Assembly (NCBI GenBank): GCA_040080145.1
Contig: JBEBJA010000014.1
Location: 1 to 64,000 of the forward strand
Direction: 5' to 3'
DNA from: JANXVY01 sp040080145
GTDB taxonomy: Bacteria > Pseudomonadota > Alphaproteobacteria > Rhizobiales > Hyphomicrobiaceae
Length of the DNA: 64,000 nucleotides
Shown here piece after piece: positions 1 through 8,491 of this stretch; the first letter of the stretch is position 1; the number at the start of each line of letters is the position of its first letter. A model generated the notes under the pieces. The model was not told the DNA's origin. It made no database searches and worked only from the letters and a program-made list of their open reading frames with translations. A program made the position numbers and the translations under genes.

Positions 1-151
1 AACCCGCGCGTGGGGTTGGTGGGGCGGCCACGCGCAAACAAGAGCGTGCGTGGGTCTTGATTTCGTCGCCAACTCTTCGCATGGTTGCACAAACCAAGCG
101 CGCGTATACACGCGCGGCATTGGGTGCCGCGCACAAGCAAAAAGATGATCC

Positions 152-898
152 ATGTCCGTATTGAAAACTGGTTTTCTGGCAGGTCTGACGCGAACCGACG
201 GTCCGCGCCGCGACACGTTACGCCGTGAACTCGCCCGTGATCGCGTGCGCCTGCAACCTGTCGAAACCCGTCCCAAGCTCGTTTTGGCAAGCGCCAGTCC
301 GCGCCGCGTCGCCCTCTTGGCCCAAGTCGGCATCGAAGCCGACGCCTATCGCCCGGCGTCCATCGACGAAACACCCGAGCGCTCTGAAATGCCCCGCGCT
401 CTCGTAACCCGGCTGGCTCGCGCCAAGGCCGAAGCTGCCCGCGACCAGATCGCCAATGACCGCGACATCGCCGACGCCCACATTCTTGCCGCCGATACGG
501 TGGTCGCCGTCGGTCGCCGCATCCTCGGCAAGCCCGAACACATCGAGCAAGCAGCCGAATCGCTGCAATATCTCTCGGGCCGTGCCCATCGCGTCCTAAC
601 CGGTATCTGCCTCATGTTGCCCGATGATCGTGTCCGCATGAAAATTGTCGACACCCGGGTCCGCTTCAAGCACCTGACCAAGCCCGAAATCGAGGCTTAC
701 ATCGCCTCGCGCGAATGGCGCGGCAAAGCGGGCGGATATGCGATTCAAGGTTTGGCTGGCGCGTTCGTTCAGCGCATCGTCGGCTCCTACACCAACGTCG
801 TCGGCCTGCCGCTGACCGAAGTGACGGCCATGCTCCACGCAGAAGGTTTCCCGATCCATTTCAATTGGTTGAAAGCTGGTCAGCTCGACCCCACGTAA
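152..898 (+). CDS. maf: Maf-family nucleotide pyrophosphatase
   Basis: Maf/YhdE-like proteins hydrolyse non-canonical or modified nucleoside triphosphates to monophosphates in the cytoplasm and are linked to division arrest. The N-terminal signature LASASPRR lies at residues 45-52, followed by AADTVV, a GKP loop and the C-terminal signature YAIQGLAGAF...GSYTNVVGLPL. The protein is 248 aa against about 200 for the family. The excess is a roughly 40-residue arginine-rich N-terminus, so the true start may lie downstream, although the ATG at 152 has no better in-frame rival with a clear ribosome site. It is followed after 33 bp by yacG, the usual maf-yacG order in this group (infA, the common upstream partner, is not visible here). 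Confidence 0.93.
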   Translation: MSVLKTGFLAGLTRTDGPRRDTLRRELARDRVRLQPVETRPKLVLASASPRRVALLAQVGIEADAYRPASIDETPERSEMPRALVTRLARAKAEAARDQIANDRDIADAHILAADTVVAVGRRILGKPEHIEQAAESLQYLSGRAHRVLTGICLMLPDDRVRMKIVDTRVRFKHLTKPEIEAYIASREWRGKAGGYAIQGLAGAFVQRIVGSYTNVVGLPLTEVTAMLHAEGFPIHFNWLKAGQLDPT

Positions 899-931
899 TT
901 CCCGCGTCACGTATCAGGAGCGCCATATCTC

Positions 932-1174
932 GTGAATTTCGACGGCAAGCCGATCCGCGTCCCTCTCTGCTCCATCTGCGGCCGCCCCGCAGTGGAAGCG
1001 TGTAAGCCGTTCTGCTCGGTGCGCTGCGCCAACATTGATTTGGCGCGCTGGCTAAACGGGGGCTATGCCATTCCCGGCGGTGTCGTCGATGACGACGAAG
1101 ATGGCGACCCGAACGTCGACGGTCTTACCGGTAAGACGCACCAGGACACAGCCGACGAACCCGATAAGTCGTAG
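932..1174 (+). CDS. yacG: DNA gyrase inhibitor / zinc-ribbon protein YacG
   Basis: YacG is a small zinc protein known to bind the GyrB C-terminal region and inhibit gyrase. The 80-aa product shows the zinc knuckle C13-x2-C16...C28-x3-C32 followed by the family signature ANIDLARWLNGGYAIPG, then an acidic tail (DDDEDGD) typical of the family. The start is a GTG at 932 with AGGAG at 916-920. It directly follows maf on the same strand and is probably co-transcribed. Family assignment is firm; the gyrase role is transferred from the family. Confidence 0.93.
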   Translation: MNFDGKPIRVPLCSICGRPAVEACKPFCSVRCANIDLARWLNGGYAIPGGVVDDDEDGDPNVDGLTGKTHQDTADEPDKS

Positions 1175-1417
1175 ACCGCATAACGAGCGAAATGACACCC
1201 TTGCATTTTGCGCTGCAACATGAGATACACCCTCATCGCCACCCAAGAGGCGATTTACGGCGCTCCAGCCGCGTGAAACGGTTTTACTTACGGGCACAGT
1301 CGCTTCAGCGGCCTCCCCAATGGCCGTCCTGTTGAGCACCGCCGACCTCTGATCCGATGCCCAGGCCACGCGGGGCATCACCATTCAGGTGACCCGTGTC
1401 CTTTCGAGGCGAAAACC

Positions 1418-1434
1418 GCATGCGTTCCGCATGC
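1418..1434 (+). other. perfect 7-bp hairpin in the helicase leader
   Basis: GCATGCG-TTC-CGCATGC forms a perfect stem about 38 nt upstream of the TTG start of the DEAD-box helicase gene. There is no T-run, so it is not a terminator. The yacG-helicase spacer (1175-1471) holds no other gene or tRNA that I can see and could be a structured 5' leader, as cold-inducible helicase mRNAs often have; that role is inference. Confidence 0.35.
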
Positions 1435-1471
1435 TTGTCTCCGTTCGCTGGTCCATACGAAAGCTATTCAA

Positions 1472-3235
1472 TTGACAAACGCTTCTGTGCGCAGCGACTC
1501 CGCGCCCCTGTCTGCCTCCGCCTTTGCTGAACTGGGCCTCGTTCCCGAACTGCTCAAGGCGCTCGAAGCCGAAGGTTACACGACCCCAACTCCGATCCAG
1601 CTCAAAGCCATCCCTAGCGTGCTTGAGGGTCGCGACCTTCTCGGCATCGCCCAGACCGGCACCGGCAAGACGGCAGCTTTCGCGCTGCCAATTCTTCAGC
1701 GCTTGATGGCCGATCGCAAACCAGCTCCCCGCAAAGGCTGCCGCGCCCTCATCCTCTCGCCGACGCGGGAACTCGCAACTCAGATCAGCGAAAGCTTCAA
1801 GACCTACGGCCGTCATACCGGCATGCAGTCCGGCGTGATTTTCGGCGGCGTTGGCTACAAGCCGCAGATCAACCTGCTGTCGCGTGGAGTCGATGTTCTC
1901 GTCGCAACGCCCGGCCGCCTGATCGACCTCATGCAGGAAGGCCACCTCTCGCTGTCGTCGACCGAAATCCTTGTCCTCGACGAAGCCGACCAGATGATGG
2001 ATCTGGGCTTTATCCGCCCGCTCCGCCAGATCGTCGCCAAGCTCTCGCACAAGCGCCAGAGCCTGTTTTTCTCGGCAACCATGCCGCAAGAAATCGGCTC
2101 ACTTGCTGCCGAACTGTTGCGCGAACCCGTCCAGGTTTCGGTGACCCCTGTCGCCAAGACCGCAGATCGCGTCGTCCAGCAGGTCATTCACGTCGAAGCC
2201 TCCAAAAAGCGCGCGCTTCTCGTTGAACTCCTGGCCAATGCCGATCTGTCGCGTGTGCTGATCTTCACCCGTACTAAGCGCGGCGCCGACAAGGTCGCTC
2301 GTCACTTGGAAGCTGCCGGCATCTCGTCGGCTGCCATTCATGGCAACAAGAGCCAGAACCAGCGCGAAGCAGCCCTCGACGGCTTCAAGCGCTCCAAGAT
2401 CCGCGTCTTGGTTGCAACCGACATCGCAGCCCGCGGCATCGACGTCGATAGTGTCAGCCACGTCGTGAACTACGAACTGCCCAACGTGCCGGAAAGCTAC
2501 GTTCATCGTATTGGCCGCACCGCGCGCGCCGGTGCCGAAGGCATCGCGATCTCGCTCGTTGACGGCGAAGAAAAGGCCTACCTGCGCGACATCGAACGTC
2601 TGACGCGCCAGCAGATCCCGGCAGAAGACCGCCGGAACGATCACAGCCTCGTTGCGACCGCCACGCCTGATGAAAAGCGCGAACGCGATCCTCGCGCTGG
2701 CCGTCCGCAGGGCCGTCGTCCCGATGCCCGCACCAACGCCTCGCGTCCTCGTAGTGGAACAGGCGACGGCCGTACCGGTGGCGCTGATCGCGGTCCCCGT
2801 TCGGATCGTCCCTCGTCCGCAGGCGGCTTCAACGCCCATGGCGGCGACCGTCCTTCGAGCCGTCCGATGGGCGAACGCTCGAATGGCTATCGTCCAGCCT
2901 CTGACCGCGCTCCCGCAGGGTCGCTCGAACGCCGTCCGTATGACCCGATGAACGCGGCACCTACTCCGATCCCGCGTCCTGCTCCCCGCGCCGATGATCG
3001 TCGCGATTCCCGGCCTGCTCCGCGCGCTGATGATCGCCGCGATGCCCGTCCAGCGCCCCGTCAAGATGCGCGCCCAGAGCGTCGCGACGAGGCATCTCCC
3101 ACCCGCGCAACGCGCTCGCGCTTTGACGAAGCACGCGACGCCTTCAAGGGCCGCCCGGCTCCCGTTGGTGCCCGGCCAGCCTCGCGTCCCCAGGCAGGCC
3201 GTACCGACAGCCAGCGCCGTTCGCGACCCGATTGA
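1472..3235 (+). CDS. DEAD-box ATP-dependent RNA helicase with long basic C-terminal tail
   Basis: An RNA-unwinding ATPase of the RhlE/CsdA type. Visible motifs in order are the Q-motif TPTPIQLKAIP, Walker A AQTGTGKT, PTRELA, TPGR, VLDEADQM, SAT, and the C-terminal ATDIAARGIDV and HRIGRTARAG. The two RecA domains end near residue 375. The remaining ~210 residues are an Arg/Pro/Asp-rich disordered tail that includes two near-identical copies of RPAPRADDRRD, probably for RNA binding. The start is TTG at 1472; no better start precedes the Q-motif. A strong intrinsic terminator follows 30 bp downstream. Likely roles are ribosome assembly, mRNA turnover or cold adaptation; which paralogue it is cannot be told. 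Confidence 0.95.
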   Translation: MTNASVRSDSAPLSASAFAELGLVPELLKALEAEGYTTPTPIQLKAIPSVLEGRDLLGIAQTGTGKTAAFALPILQRLMADRKPAPRKGCRALILSPTRELATQISESFKTYGRHTGMQSGVIFGGVGYKPQINLLSRGVDVLVATPGRLIDLMQEGHLSLSSTEILVLDEADQMMDLGFIRPLRQIVAKLSHKRQSLFFSATMPQEIGSLAAELLREPVQVSVTPVAKTADRVVQQVIHVEASKKRALLVELLANADLSRVLIFTRTKRGADKVARHLEAAGISSAAIHGNKSQNQREAALDGFKRSKIRVLVATDIAARGIDVDSVSHVVNYELPNVPESYVHRIGRTARAGAEGIAISLVDGEEKAYLRDIERLTRQQIPAEDRRNDHSLVATATPDEKRERDPRAGRPQGRRPDARTNASRPRSGTGDGRTGGADRGPRSDRPSSAGGFNAHGGDRPSSRPMGERSNGYRPASDRAPAGSLERRPYDPMNAAPTPIPRPAPRADDRRDSRPAPRADDRRDARPAPRQDARPERRDEASPTRATRSRFDEARDAFKGRPAPVGARPASRPQAGRTDSQRRSRPD

Positions 3236-3267
3236 TGCTGAGCGTTCCAGCACGTGCCTGAAAGTAC

Positions 3268-3296
3268 AAAGGGGTGGCTTTCGCCACCCCTTTTTT
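3268..3296 (+). terminator. intrinsic terminator of the DEAD-box helicase gene
   Basis: GGGGTGGC (3271-3278), loop TTTC, GCCACCCC (3283-3290), then six Ts; three A-T pairs extend the stem. The stop codon of the convergent bactofilin gene lies inside the T-run side, so the element can serve both genes. Confidence 0.9.
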
Positions 3297-3939
3297 ATGC
3301 CGCTGTCACCGTAACCGTCACCGTTTGCGGAGCACCCGAACTGCCCCCCGACGGGTCCGTTACGGCGACATCGAAGCTTGCGCGATCGGACGCCGAACCA
3401 TCATGCCTGAACGCAACGCGTCCTCCGATGAGATCGGACTGCGTGAATCGGCCGGCCTGCTTACCGGCAGCCGACACCATGCCGTGGACTTCATTTGAAA
3501 CGCTGAATTCGAGGTCCGCCGCCTTGTTGTCGGGATCGACGGCTGTGATATCCTCAGTCGTGATCCGCGTCATACGGCCGCGCACCACACTGATATGGTG
3601 GTCACCCATCAACCGCGGCGGCACGTTGCGGACATCTGCCGATAGATTTGCACCCGGCTCCATGGCGAGCCGCCCGTAATGCACATTGCCCGCAACAACG
3701 CCGCTGGGGTGAATCCGCATCAATCCATCAACGACAACGTCGCCTTGCAGTGTCCCTGACACCTGCGCCGTGCCCGCCTTGGCCTGGCCGTGAAAATCGC
3801 CGCCGTGATGCACGATGAGTTCGCCCGTGCTGACTTCACCTTGAACAAACCCAAAGATTTCAAGGCGTTTGCAGTTCCTGATCTTCCCCTCGAACGCCGT
3901 GTCGCTGTTAATTACGACCAACCCATCCCGCTCGTTCAC
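3295..3939 (-). CDS. bactofilin fused to a CSPG/cadherin-3-like domain
   Basis: Residues ~8-105 are a bactofilin (DUF583) beta-helix: short repeats such as FEGKIRNCKRLEIFGFVQGEV, GTLQGDVVVDGLM and GVVAGNVHYGRL, the family that polymerises into membrane-associated scaffolds for stalks, polarity or wall synthesis. Residues ~116-213 match the chondroitin-sulfate-proteoglycan/cadherin-3 repeat pattern: ITTEDITAVDPDN, then GRFTQSDLIGGRVAFRHDGS and SFDVAVTDPSGG, ending in alternating Thr/Val. Bactofilins are usually 100-200 aa without such a domain. Start is GTG at 3939 with AAAGGGG upstream. No signal peptide or membrane segment is seen, so how an adhesion-type domain is exposed is unclear. The first domain is confident; the second rests on pattern recognition. 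Confidence 0.82.
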   Translation of the reverse strand: MNERDGLVVINSDTAFEGKIRNCKRLEIFGFVQGEVSTGELIVHHGGDFHGQAKAGTAQVSGTLQGDVVVDGLMRIHPSGVVAGNVHYGRLAMEPGANLSADVRNVPPRLMGDHHISVVRGRMTRITTEDITAVDPDNKAADLEFSVSNEVHGMVSAAGKQAGRFTQSDLIGGRVAFRHDGSASDRASFDVAVTDPSGGSSGAPQTVTVTVTAA

Positions 3940-4130
3940 GCCAATCCCCTTTGTGCCTGCACCGTATTCCCCGTAGCTCTATAGCGTTCTGTACTCTTTG
4001 TGACGAATCTTGATCATGTCCAAGATGGGTCAGCTTCGCCGGTATGGTAATGTTGCGGCCCGATGGCCTCAAGGCTATCAAACCCGCAGGAACGACGGGC
4101 ATGGTTTTGTCAGGAGAGTTGGCGGCATTG

Positions 4131-4631
4131 ATGGCAGACATGAAGATTCAGGCGCTCGACGGCGATGATCTGGCAATCCTGGCAGCGCAATGCCAGGACG
4201 CGATCGTCCGCGTCGGCGACATCGCTTTTTTGCCCAAGGAGCGCAGGTTTGCATTCGTCGCCAACCGGTTTGACTGGTTGTCGGCGATTAAACCACAGAA
4301 CAAAAAGGACTGGCAGCGCCGCGCGTCCGGGATTCGCTTCGAGGCCGTCAACCGTGCCCAGCTGACGGGCTTTGATCCAACGGCTGTGAACGCCGTTCTG
4401 GTCTTGCTCTCCATCGAGTTCGCTTCCGCTGAAGCTCCTGCCGGTTGGATCACGCTCCAATTTGCCGCTGGGGCTGCAATCCGCCTTGAGGTTGAATATA
4501 TCGAAGCGGAGCTTAAAGACCTTGGAGCGGTCTGGTCTGCAAAACACCGGCCCGACCACGACCAACCCGAACCGACAACCCCGGATGTGGTTCCGCCAAG
4601 AACCCGTTCCGCCAAGGAAACGGCTAAGTGA
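4131..4631 (+). CDS. DUF2948 family protein
   Basis: A small cytoplasmic protein of unknown function restricted largely to alphaproteobacteria. Family features seen: MKIQALDGDDLAILAAQCQD near the start, VGDIAFLPKERRFAFVANRFDW, and AAGAAIRLEVEYIEAELKDLG near the end. The ATG at 4131 is preferred because family homology begins there and AGGAG lies at 4112-4116; an in-frame upstream start at 4044 would add 29 unrelated residues. It precedes hisD by 35 bp in the order DUF2948-hisD-UPF0262 that is conserved in Hyphomicrobiales, so it is probably co-transcribed with histidine synthesis. The C-terminal ~30 residues are Pro/Thr-rich and variable. Confidence 0.87.
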   Translation: MADMKIQALDGDDLAILAAQCQDAIVRVGDIAFLPKERRFAFVANRFDWLSAIKPQNKKDWQRRASGIRFEAVNRAQLTGFDPTAVNAVLVLLSIEFASAEAPAGWITLQFAAGAAIRLEVEYIEAELKDLGAVWSAKHRPDHDQPEPTTPDVVPPRTRSAKETAK

Positions 4632-4666
4632 AAAGGAGCGGCCTCGTTCAAAGGCCGTAGCGATCA

Positions 4667-5968
4667 ATGTCCAAACGGCTCTACGCCAGCGCCTCGGACT
4701 TCCAGCAGGCATTTGCTAGTTTGTTGGGAGAAAAGCGCGAATCGTCCGTTGATGTCGACGACGCCGTCCGCGAGATCATCGCTGGCGTGCGCGCACGCGG
4801 CGATGATGCGTTGATCGACTATTCCAAGCGCTTCGATGCCGTCGTTCTGACGCATGCCGGACTGCGCGTCACCGAAGCCGAAATCGACGCCGCCATCACA
4901 GCCTGCAGCGCGCAAACCCTCGACGCGCTGCGCTTCGCACACGACCGCATCGCCGCTCATCACCGTCGCCAGTTGCCCAAAGACGACCTCTATACGGATG
5001 CTGCCGGCGTCGAACTCGGCTCGCGCTGGACCGCGGTCGAATCCGTCGGCCTTTACGTGCCCGGCGGCTTGGCGTCCTATCCAAGCTCTGTGCTGATGAA
5101 TGCAGCGCCTGCCGTCGTTGCAGGCGTGCCGCGCATCGTCATGGTCGTGCCCACGCCGCGCGGCGAAATCAACCCACTGGTTCTTGCTGCCGCCCGCCTC
5201 GCAGGCGTCCATGAAATCTATCGCGTTGGCGGCGCACAAGCTGTCGCTGCCCTCGCCTATGGCACCAAAGCAATCGCGCCTGTGGTCAAAATCGTCGGCC
5301 CTGGCAACGCTTACGTCGCCGCCGCCAAACGTCAGGTGTTTGGCAAGGTTGGTATTGATAGCGTCGCCGGCCCGTCCGAAGTTCTCATCATTGCAGACGC
5401 CAACAACAACCCGGATTGGATCGCCGCCGACCTCCTGGCCCAGGCCGAGCACGACACCGCCGCCCAGTCGATCCTGATGACCGACTGCGAAGCCTTCGCG
5501 ACCGCCGTTGAAGCAGCGGTCGCCCGCCGGTTGACGACCCTGCCGCGCGGCAATATCGCGGGCGCATCGTGGAATGAATTCGGCGCGATCATTGTCTTAA
5601 AATCGCTCGATGAAGCACCAGCCCTTGCCGACCAGATCGCCGCCGAGCATCTGGAAATCTGTACACCCGACCCGCAAGGACTGGCCGATAAGATCCGCAA
5701 CGCCGGCGCGATTTTCCTCGGTGCGCATACCCCCGAAGCCATCGGCGACTACGTGTCCGGCTCCAACCACGTCCTGCCGACGGCCCGAAGCGCTCGCTTT
5801 TCGTCTGGCCTGGGCACACTCGACTTCATGAAGCGGACGTCCACTCTGAAGCTCGATGCGGCCGCTCTTGCAGCCCTTGGACCGGCTGCGATGACGCTGG
5901 CGCGTGCTGAAGGCCTCGAAGCCCATCGCACATCTGTTGAATTGCGCATGACAAAGGGAACAGCATGA
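4667..5968 (+). CDS. hisD: histidinol dehydrogenase
   Basis: Catalyses the last two steps of histidine synthesis, oxidising L-histidinol to L-histidine with two NAD+ and a catalytic zinc. The 433-aa length is normal. Visible signatures are YVPGGLASYPSSVLMNA, GGAQAVAALAYGT, VGPGNAYVAAAKR and GIDSVAGPSEVLIIAD, the zinc-ligand region QAEHD, the catalytic AEHLEI segment, and GSNHVLPT. The stop codon overlaps the start of the UPF0262 gene by four bases (ATGA), indicating translational coupling. No other his genes are in the window, which is usual in this order. Confidence 0.97.
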   Translation: MSKRLYASASDFQQAFASLLGEKRESSVDVDDAVREIIAGVRARGDDALIDYSKRFDAVVLTHAGLRVTEAEIDAAITACSAQTLDALRFAHDRIAAHHRRQLPKDDLYTDAAGVELGSRWTAVESVGLYVPGGLASYPSSVLMNAAPAVVAGVPRIVMVVPTPRGEINPLVLAAARLAGVHEIYRVGGAQAVAALAYGTKAIAPVVKIVGPGNAYVAAAKRQVFGKVGIDSVAGPSEVLIIADANNNPDWIAADLLAQAEHDTAAQSILMTDCEAFATAVEAAVARRLTTLPRGNIAGASWNEFGAIIVLKSLDEAPALADQIAAEHLEICTPDPQGLADKIRNAGAIFLGAHTPEAIGDYVSGSNHVLPTARSARFSSGLGTLDFMKRTSTLKLDAAALAALGPAAMTLARAEGLEAHRTSVELRMTKGTA

Positions 5969-6471
5969 GCGAGCCCGATATGACACCGGCCGGCGCGCCA
6001 AATTCGAAGACGCGATTGACCTCTATCACGCTCGATCAAAAGTCGATCCAGCGCGGCAATCCCCACATCGACCACGAGCGCGAGCTGGCTATCTTCGACA
6101 TCCTCGATGGCAACGTGTTTGCCCTCGATGGCCGTGACGATGGACCCTATACGCTGGCGCTCTCGATCGAAGACGACAAGCTGATGCTGAACGTCGGCAA
6201 CGAAGCCTCGCCGGAAATTCTCGTCCACGGGCTGTCGATGGCTCCCTTCAAGCGCATCATTCGGGACTATTTCCTCATTTGCGATAGCTACTACGAGGCT
6301 ATCCGGAGCGCGCCACCGGCCCGCATTCAAGCCATCGACCAGAGCCGCCGTGGCCTTCATGATGACGGCAGTCGCGTCCTCATGGAACGCTTGGCCGGCA
6401 AGATCACCCTCGACTTCGACACCGCCCGCCGCCTCTTCACGCTCATCTCTGCCCTCCACTGGCGCGGCTAA
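5965..6471 (+). CDS. UPF0262 family protein
   Basis: A conserved alphaproteobacterial protein of unknown function, 168 aa. Recognisable segments are LTSITLDQKSIQRGNPHIDHERELAIFDIL near the N-terminus, PYTLALSIEDDKLMLNV, FKRIIRDYFLICDSYYEAIR, and the C-terminal MERLAGKITLDFDTARRLFTL. Its start overlaps the end of hisD by four bases, so it belongs to the same operon and is probably translationally coupled. No catalytic motif is evident. Family call is firm; function unknown. Confidence 0.9.
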   Translation: MSEPDMTPAGAPNSKTRLTSITLDQKSIQRGNPHIDHERELAIFDILDGNVFALDGRDDGPYTLALSIEDDKLMLNVGNEASPEILVHGLSMAPFKRIIRDYFLICDSYYEAIRSAPPARIQAIDQSRRGLHDDGSRVLMERLAGKITLDFDTARRLFTLISALHWRG

Positions 6472-6560
6472 CCAATAAAAATCTTATCCCCGCCCCCCGG
6501 GCGCTGAACGACGATAGCGGCACGAATTCTCGCCGCTTGTCGCCAGCCCGGAAGGCCGTC

Positions 6561-8189
6561 ATGGACCAGACCCCAAACCTTGCCCTGCCCTACATTCTCG
6601 CCGCTCAGGCGCAAAAGCACGTTACCCACAACGAAGCGATCCGCGCCCTCGATGCCATGACCCAGATCGGAGTCGTAAGCCGCTCGATAACAGTCCCACC
6701 GGCCTCCCCTGCCGAAGGTGACTGTTACCTCACACCGCCTGCCGCCACTGGCGCTTGGGCTGGAACCGCAGGCCGCCTCGCCGCCTTCCAGGACGGTGCG
6801 TGGATGTTTTTTGCCCCGCGCGACGGCTGGATCGCCTGGATCGCTGACGAAGCCGCAGCGGTCGTCTATGCGGGCAGCTCCTGGACCTTGCTGATCGCCG
6901 CCCTTCCAACGCTTGGGGTCAACGCCACTGCCGACACCACGAACCGGCTCGCCGTTTCCGCTTCTGCAACCTTGCTGAACCACGACGGCAGCGGCCACCA
7001 GCTCAAGGTCAACAAAGCAACGGCTGGCGCAACCGCAAGCCTGCTCTACCAGACCAATTTCTCTGGCCGCGCCGAAATGGGCACCACCGGCGACGACGAT
7101 TTCCACGTTAAAGTCTCAGCCGACGGCACCACCTGGCGGGACGCGATGCTCATCTCTGCTGCCACCGGCAAAGCCTCCTTCCCCGCAGGCGGCATCGTGA
7201 CGTCGACCGCATCGACCGTAACGATCGCTGTTCCCAGCCAAGCCGCCACCATCCAGGCCGCGCTCGACCAGCTCATGAGCTTGCGCTTCGAAGGCTCTGC
7301 TCAGGGCATCGTCTTGGTCGCAAACGGTACCTACGTCCTGGCGAGCCCGCTTTCTTGCCGTCACCCGCAATCTGCCCGCATCGCCGTCAAAGCGGCCACC
7401 GCCGCCACCCTGCCCCTCGAAGCCGACTTCACCGCCGTCAAGGCAACCGACGAGGCCATGGTCCGGGCCAAGTACAAGGTCATTGTCGAATGCCCCAACA
7501 TGAGCGGCTGGACCGCAGCTGATGGCGAAGGTGTCGCCGCAGTCCAGGATATGGCCTTCATCCGCACCGGCACCACGGGCACCCCCGTCGGCGTATCGGC
7601 AACCCGTCGCGGCGCCGTCGTGCTCGACCGTTGCGCCCTATTCGGCTTCACCCGTCACGTCGAGGCCCGTGAGCAGGGCAGCGTCAGAGCTACCAACTGC
7701 CAGTTCGCCCACGCTGGCGCATCTGCCGTGAGCGTACAACTCGGCGGTTATGCCGTCCTCAACGCGACCCTCATCCAAACCGCAGCCGGTAACGGCATCG
7801 AGGTCGGCCACAGCCAATTCTGCAGCGAAAGCGGTCTGCGCATCAAAGCCGCCGCCGCAGCAGGCCTCGCACTAACCAACGGCAGCCGCGCGCTGATCTC
7901 GGGCGCAACCCTTACCGGCAACGCCGGCTCAGCCGTGTCAATGCAACACGGCAGCAAGCTCGAAGCCGCAAGCTGCGCACTGTCGGGCGGCACCGGCCAG
8001 GTGGCTCTCAACGCGCTCGACGGGTGCGCCATCAACCTGAGCGCCGTCACAGCGTCGGGCGACGCCACCCAACGCACCTTCCAAGCCCAACGCGCGTCGG
8101 TCCTGTCGACATCGGGAAGCCACACCGGCACCCCCGTCTTCTCACCGGCGGCAGGCACCACCGGCAACAACGGCTCCTGGACGTTCTGA
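6561..8189 (+). CDS. DUF2793 phage/GTA-like protein with beta-helix C-terminus
   Basis: Residues 1-~120 match DUF2793: TPNLALPYILAAQAQKHVTHNEAIRALD, PPASPAEGDCYLTP, then a tryptophan-rich stretch around GAWMFFAPRDGWIAWI. This domain is common in gene-transfer-agent and prophage tail/host-specificity loci. From about residue 230 on there are degenerate ~22-residue repeats of GxxVxLxxxTxxxxxGxGI type, typical of a right-handed parallel beta-helix as in tail spikes or adhesins. ATG 6561 is chosen because GGAAGG lies just upstream; a TTG 24 bp earlier is possible. No other phage genes surround it. Receptor-binding or surface-adhesion role is inferred. Confidence 0.78.
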   Translation: MDQTPNLALPYILAAQAQKHVTHNEAIRALDAMTQIGVVSRSITVPPASPAEGDCYLTPPAATGAWAGTAGRLAAFQDGAWMFFAPRDGWIAWIADEAAAVVYAGSSWTLLIAALPTLGVNATADTTNRLAVSASATLLNHDGSGHQLKVNKATAGATASLLYQTNFSGRAEMGTTGDDDFHVKVSADGTTWRDAMLISAATGKASFPAGGIVTSTASTVTIAVPSQAATIQAALDQLMSLRFEGSAQGIVLVANGTYVLASPLSCRHPQSARIAVKAATAATLPLEADFTAVKATDEAMVRAKYKVIVECPNMSGWTAADGEGVAAVQDMAFIRTGTTGTPVGVSATRRGAVVLDRCALFGFTRHVEAREQGSVRATNCQFAHAGASAVSVQLGGYAVLNATLIQTAAGNGIEVGHSQFCSESGLRIKAAAAAGLALTNGSRALISGATLTGNAGSAVSMQHGSKLEAASCALSGGTGQVALNALDGCAINLSAVTASGDATQRTFQAQRASVLSTSGSHTGTPVFSPAAGTTGNNGSWTF

Positions 8190-8211
8190 CGATTGCCCCT
8201 CCGCCAAACTC

Positions 8212-8313
8212 CGTCACCCCGGCGAAGGCCGGGGCCCAAGCGTCTATGTTTCCTGGGGGAATGCCTCCCGCAAACGGATGGTTGTTTGGGTTCCGGCCTT
8301 CGCCGGAATGACG
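8212..8313. repeat. intergenic palindromic repeat pair (BIME-like)
   Basis: Arm 8212-8238 starts CGTCACCCCGGCGAAGGCC; arm 8287-8313 ends CCTTCGCCGGAATGACG. Each arm is itself a hairpin around GGCGAAGGCC or GGCCTTCGCC, and the two arms pair with each other with four mismatches. This is the common short palindromic element of alphaproteobacterial intergenic regions. It occupies much of the 8190-8491 spacer, which has no gene. Part of its interior (CGGATGGTTGTTTGGGTT) recurs near 12890. Confidence 0.8.
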
Positions 8314-8491
8314 TTGAGGGGGGCAACGCCCATTAGAAAATTCGCGACTGCGGCCAGTAAATAGAGTGCTGGAGTTTGACCAGCGGTCAGCGGCCAAGGA
8401 GCGTCATTCTTCGATCATCCCTAACGGCCAATAACCGAATCTTCGGAATTACCTGCGATTCTGCGCGCTCAAGGTTTCAGGATCACAGCGC

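Noticed and set aside
1052..1384. Minus-strand 110-codon frame antisense to yacG end
   Set aside because: No homology and no start signal; covers the helicase leader.
2099..3253. 384-codon open frame antisense to the helicase tail
   Set aside because: Low-complexity Ala/Arg translation of a repetitive coding region; the sense gene is well supported.
3908..4141. Minus-strand 77-codon frame upstream of DUF2948
   Set aside because: Overlaps the bactofilin start region and the DUF2948 leader, with no family similarity or ribosome site.
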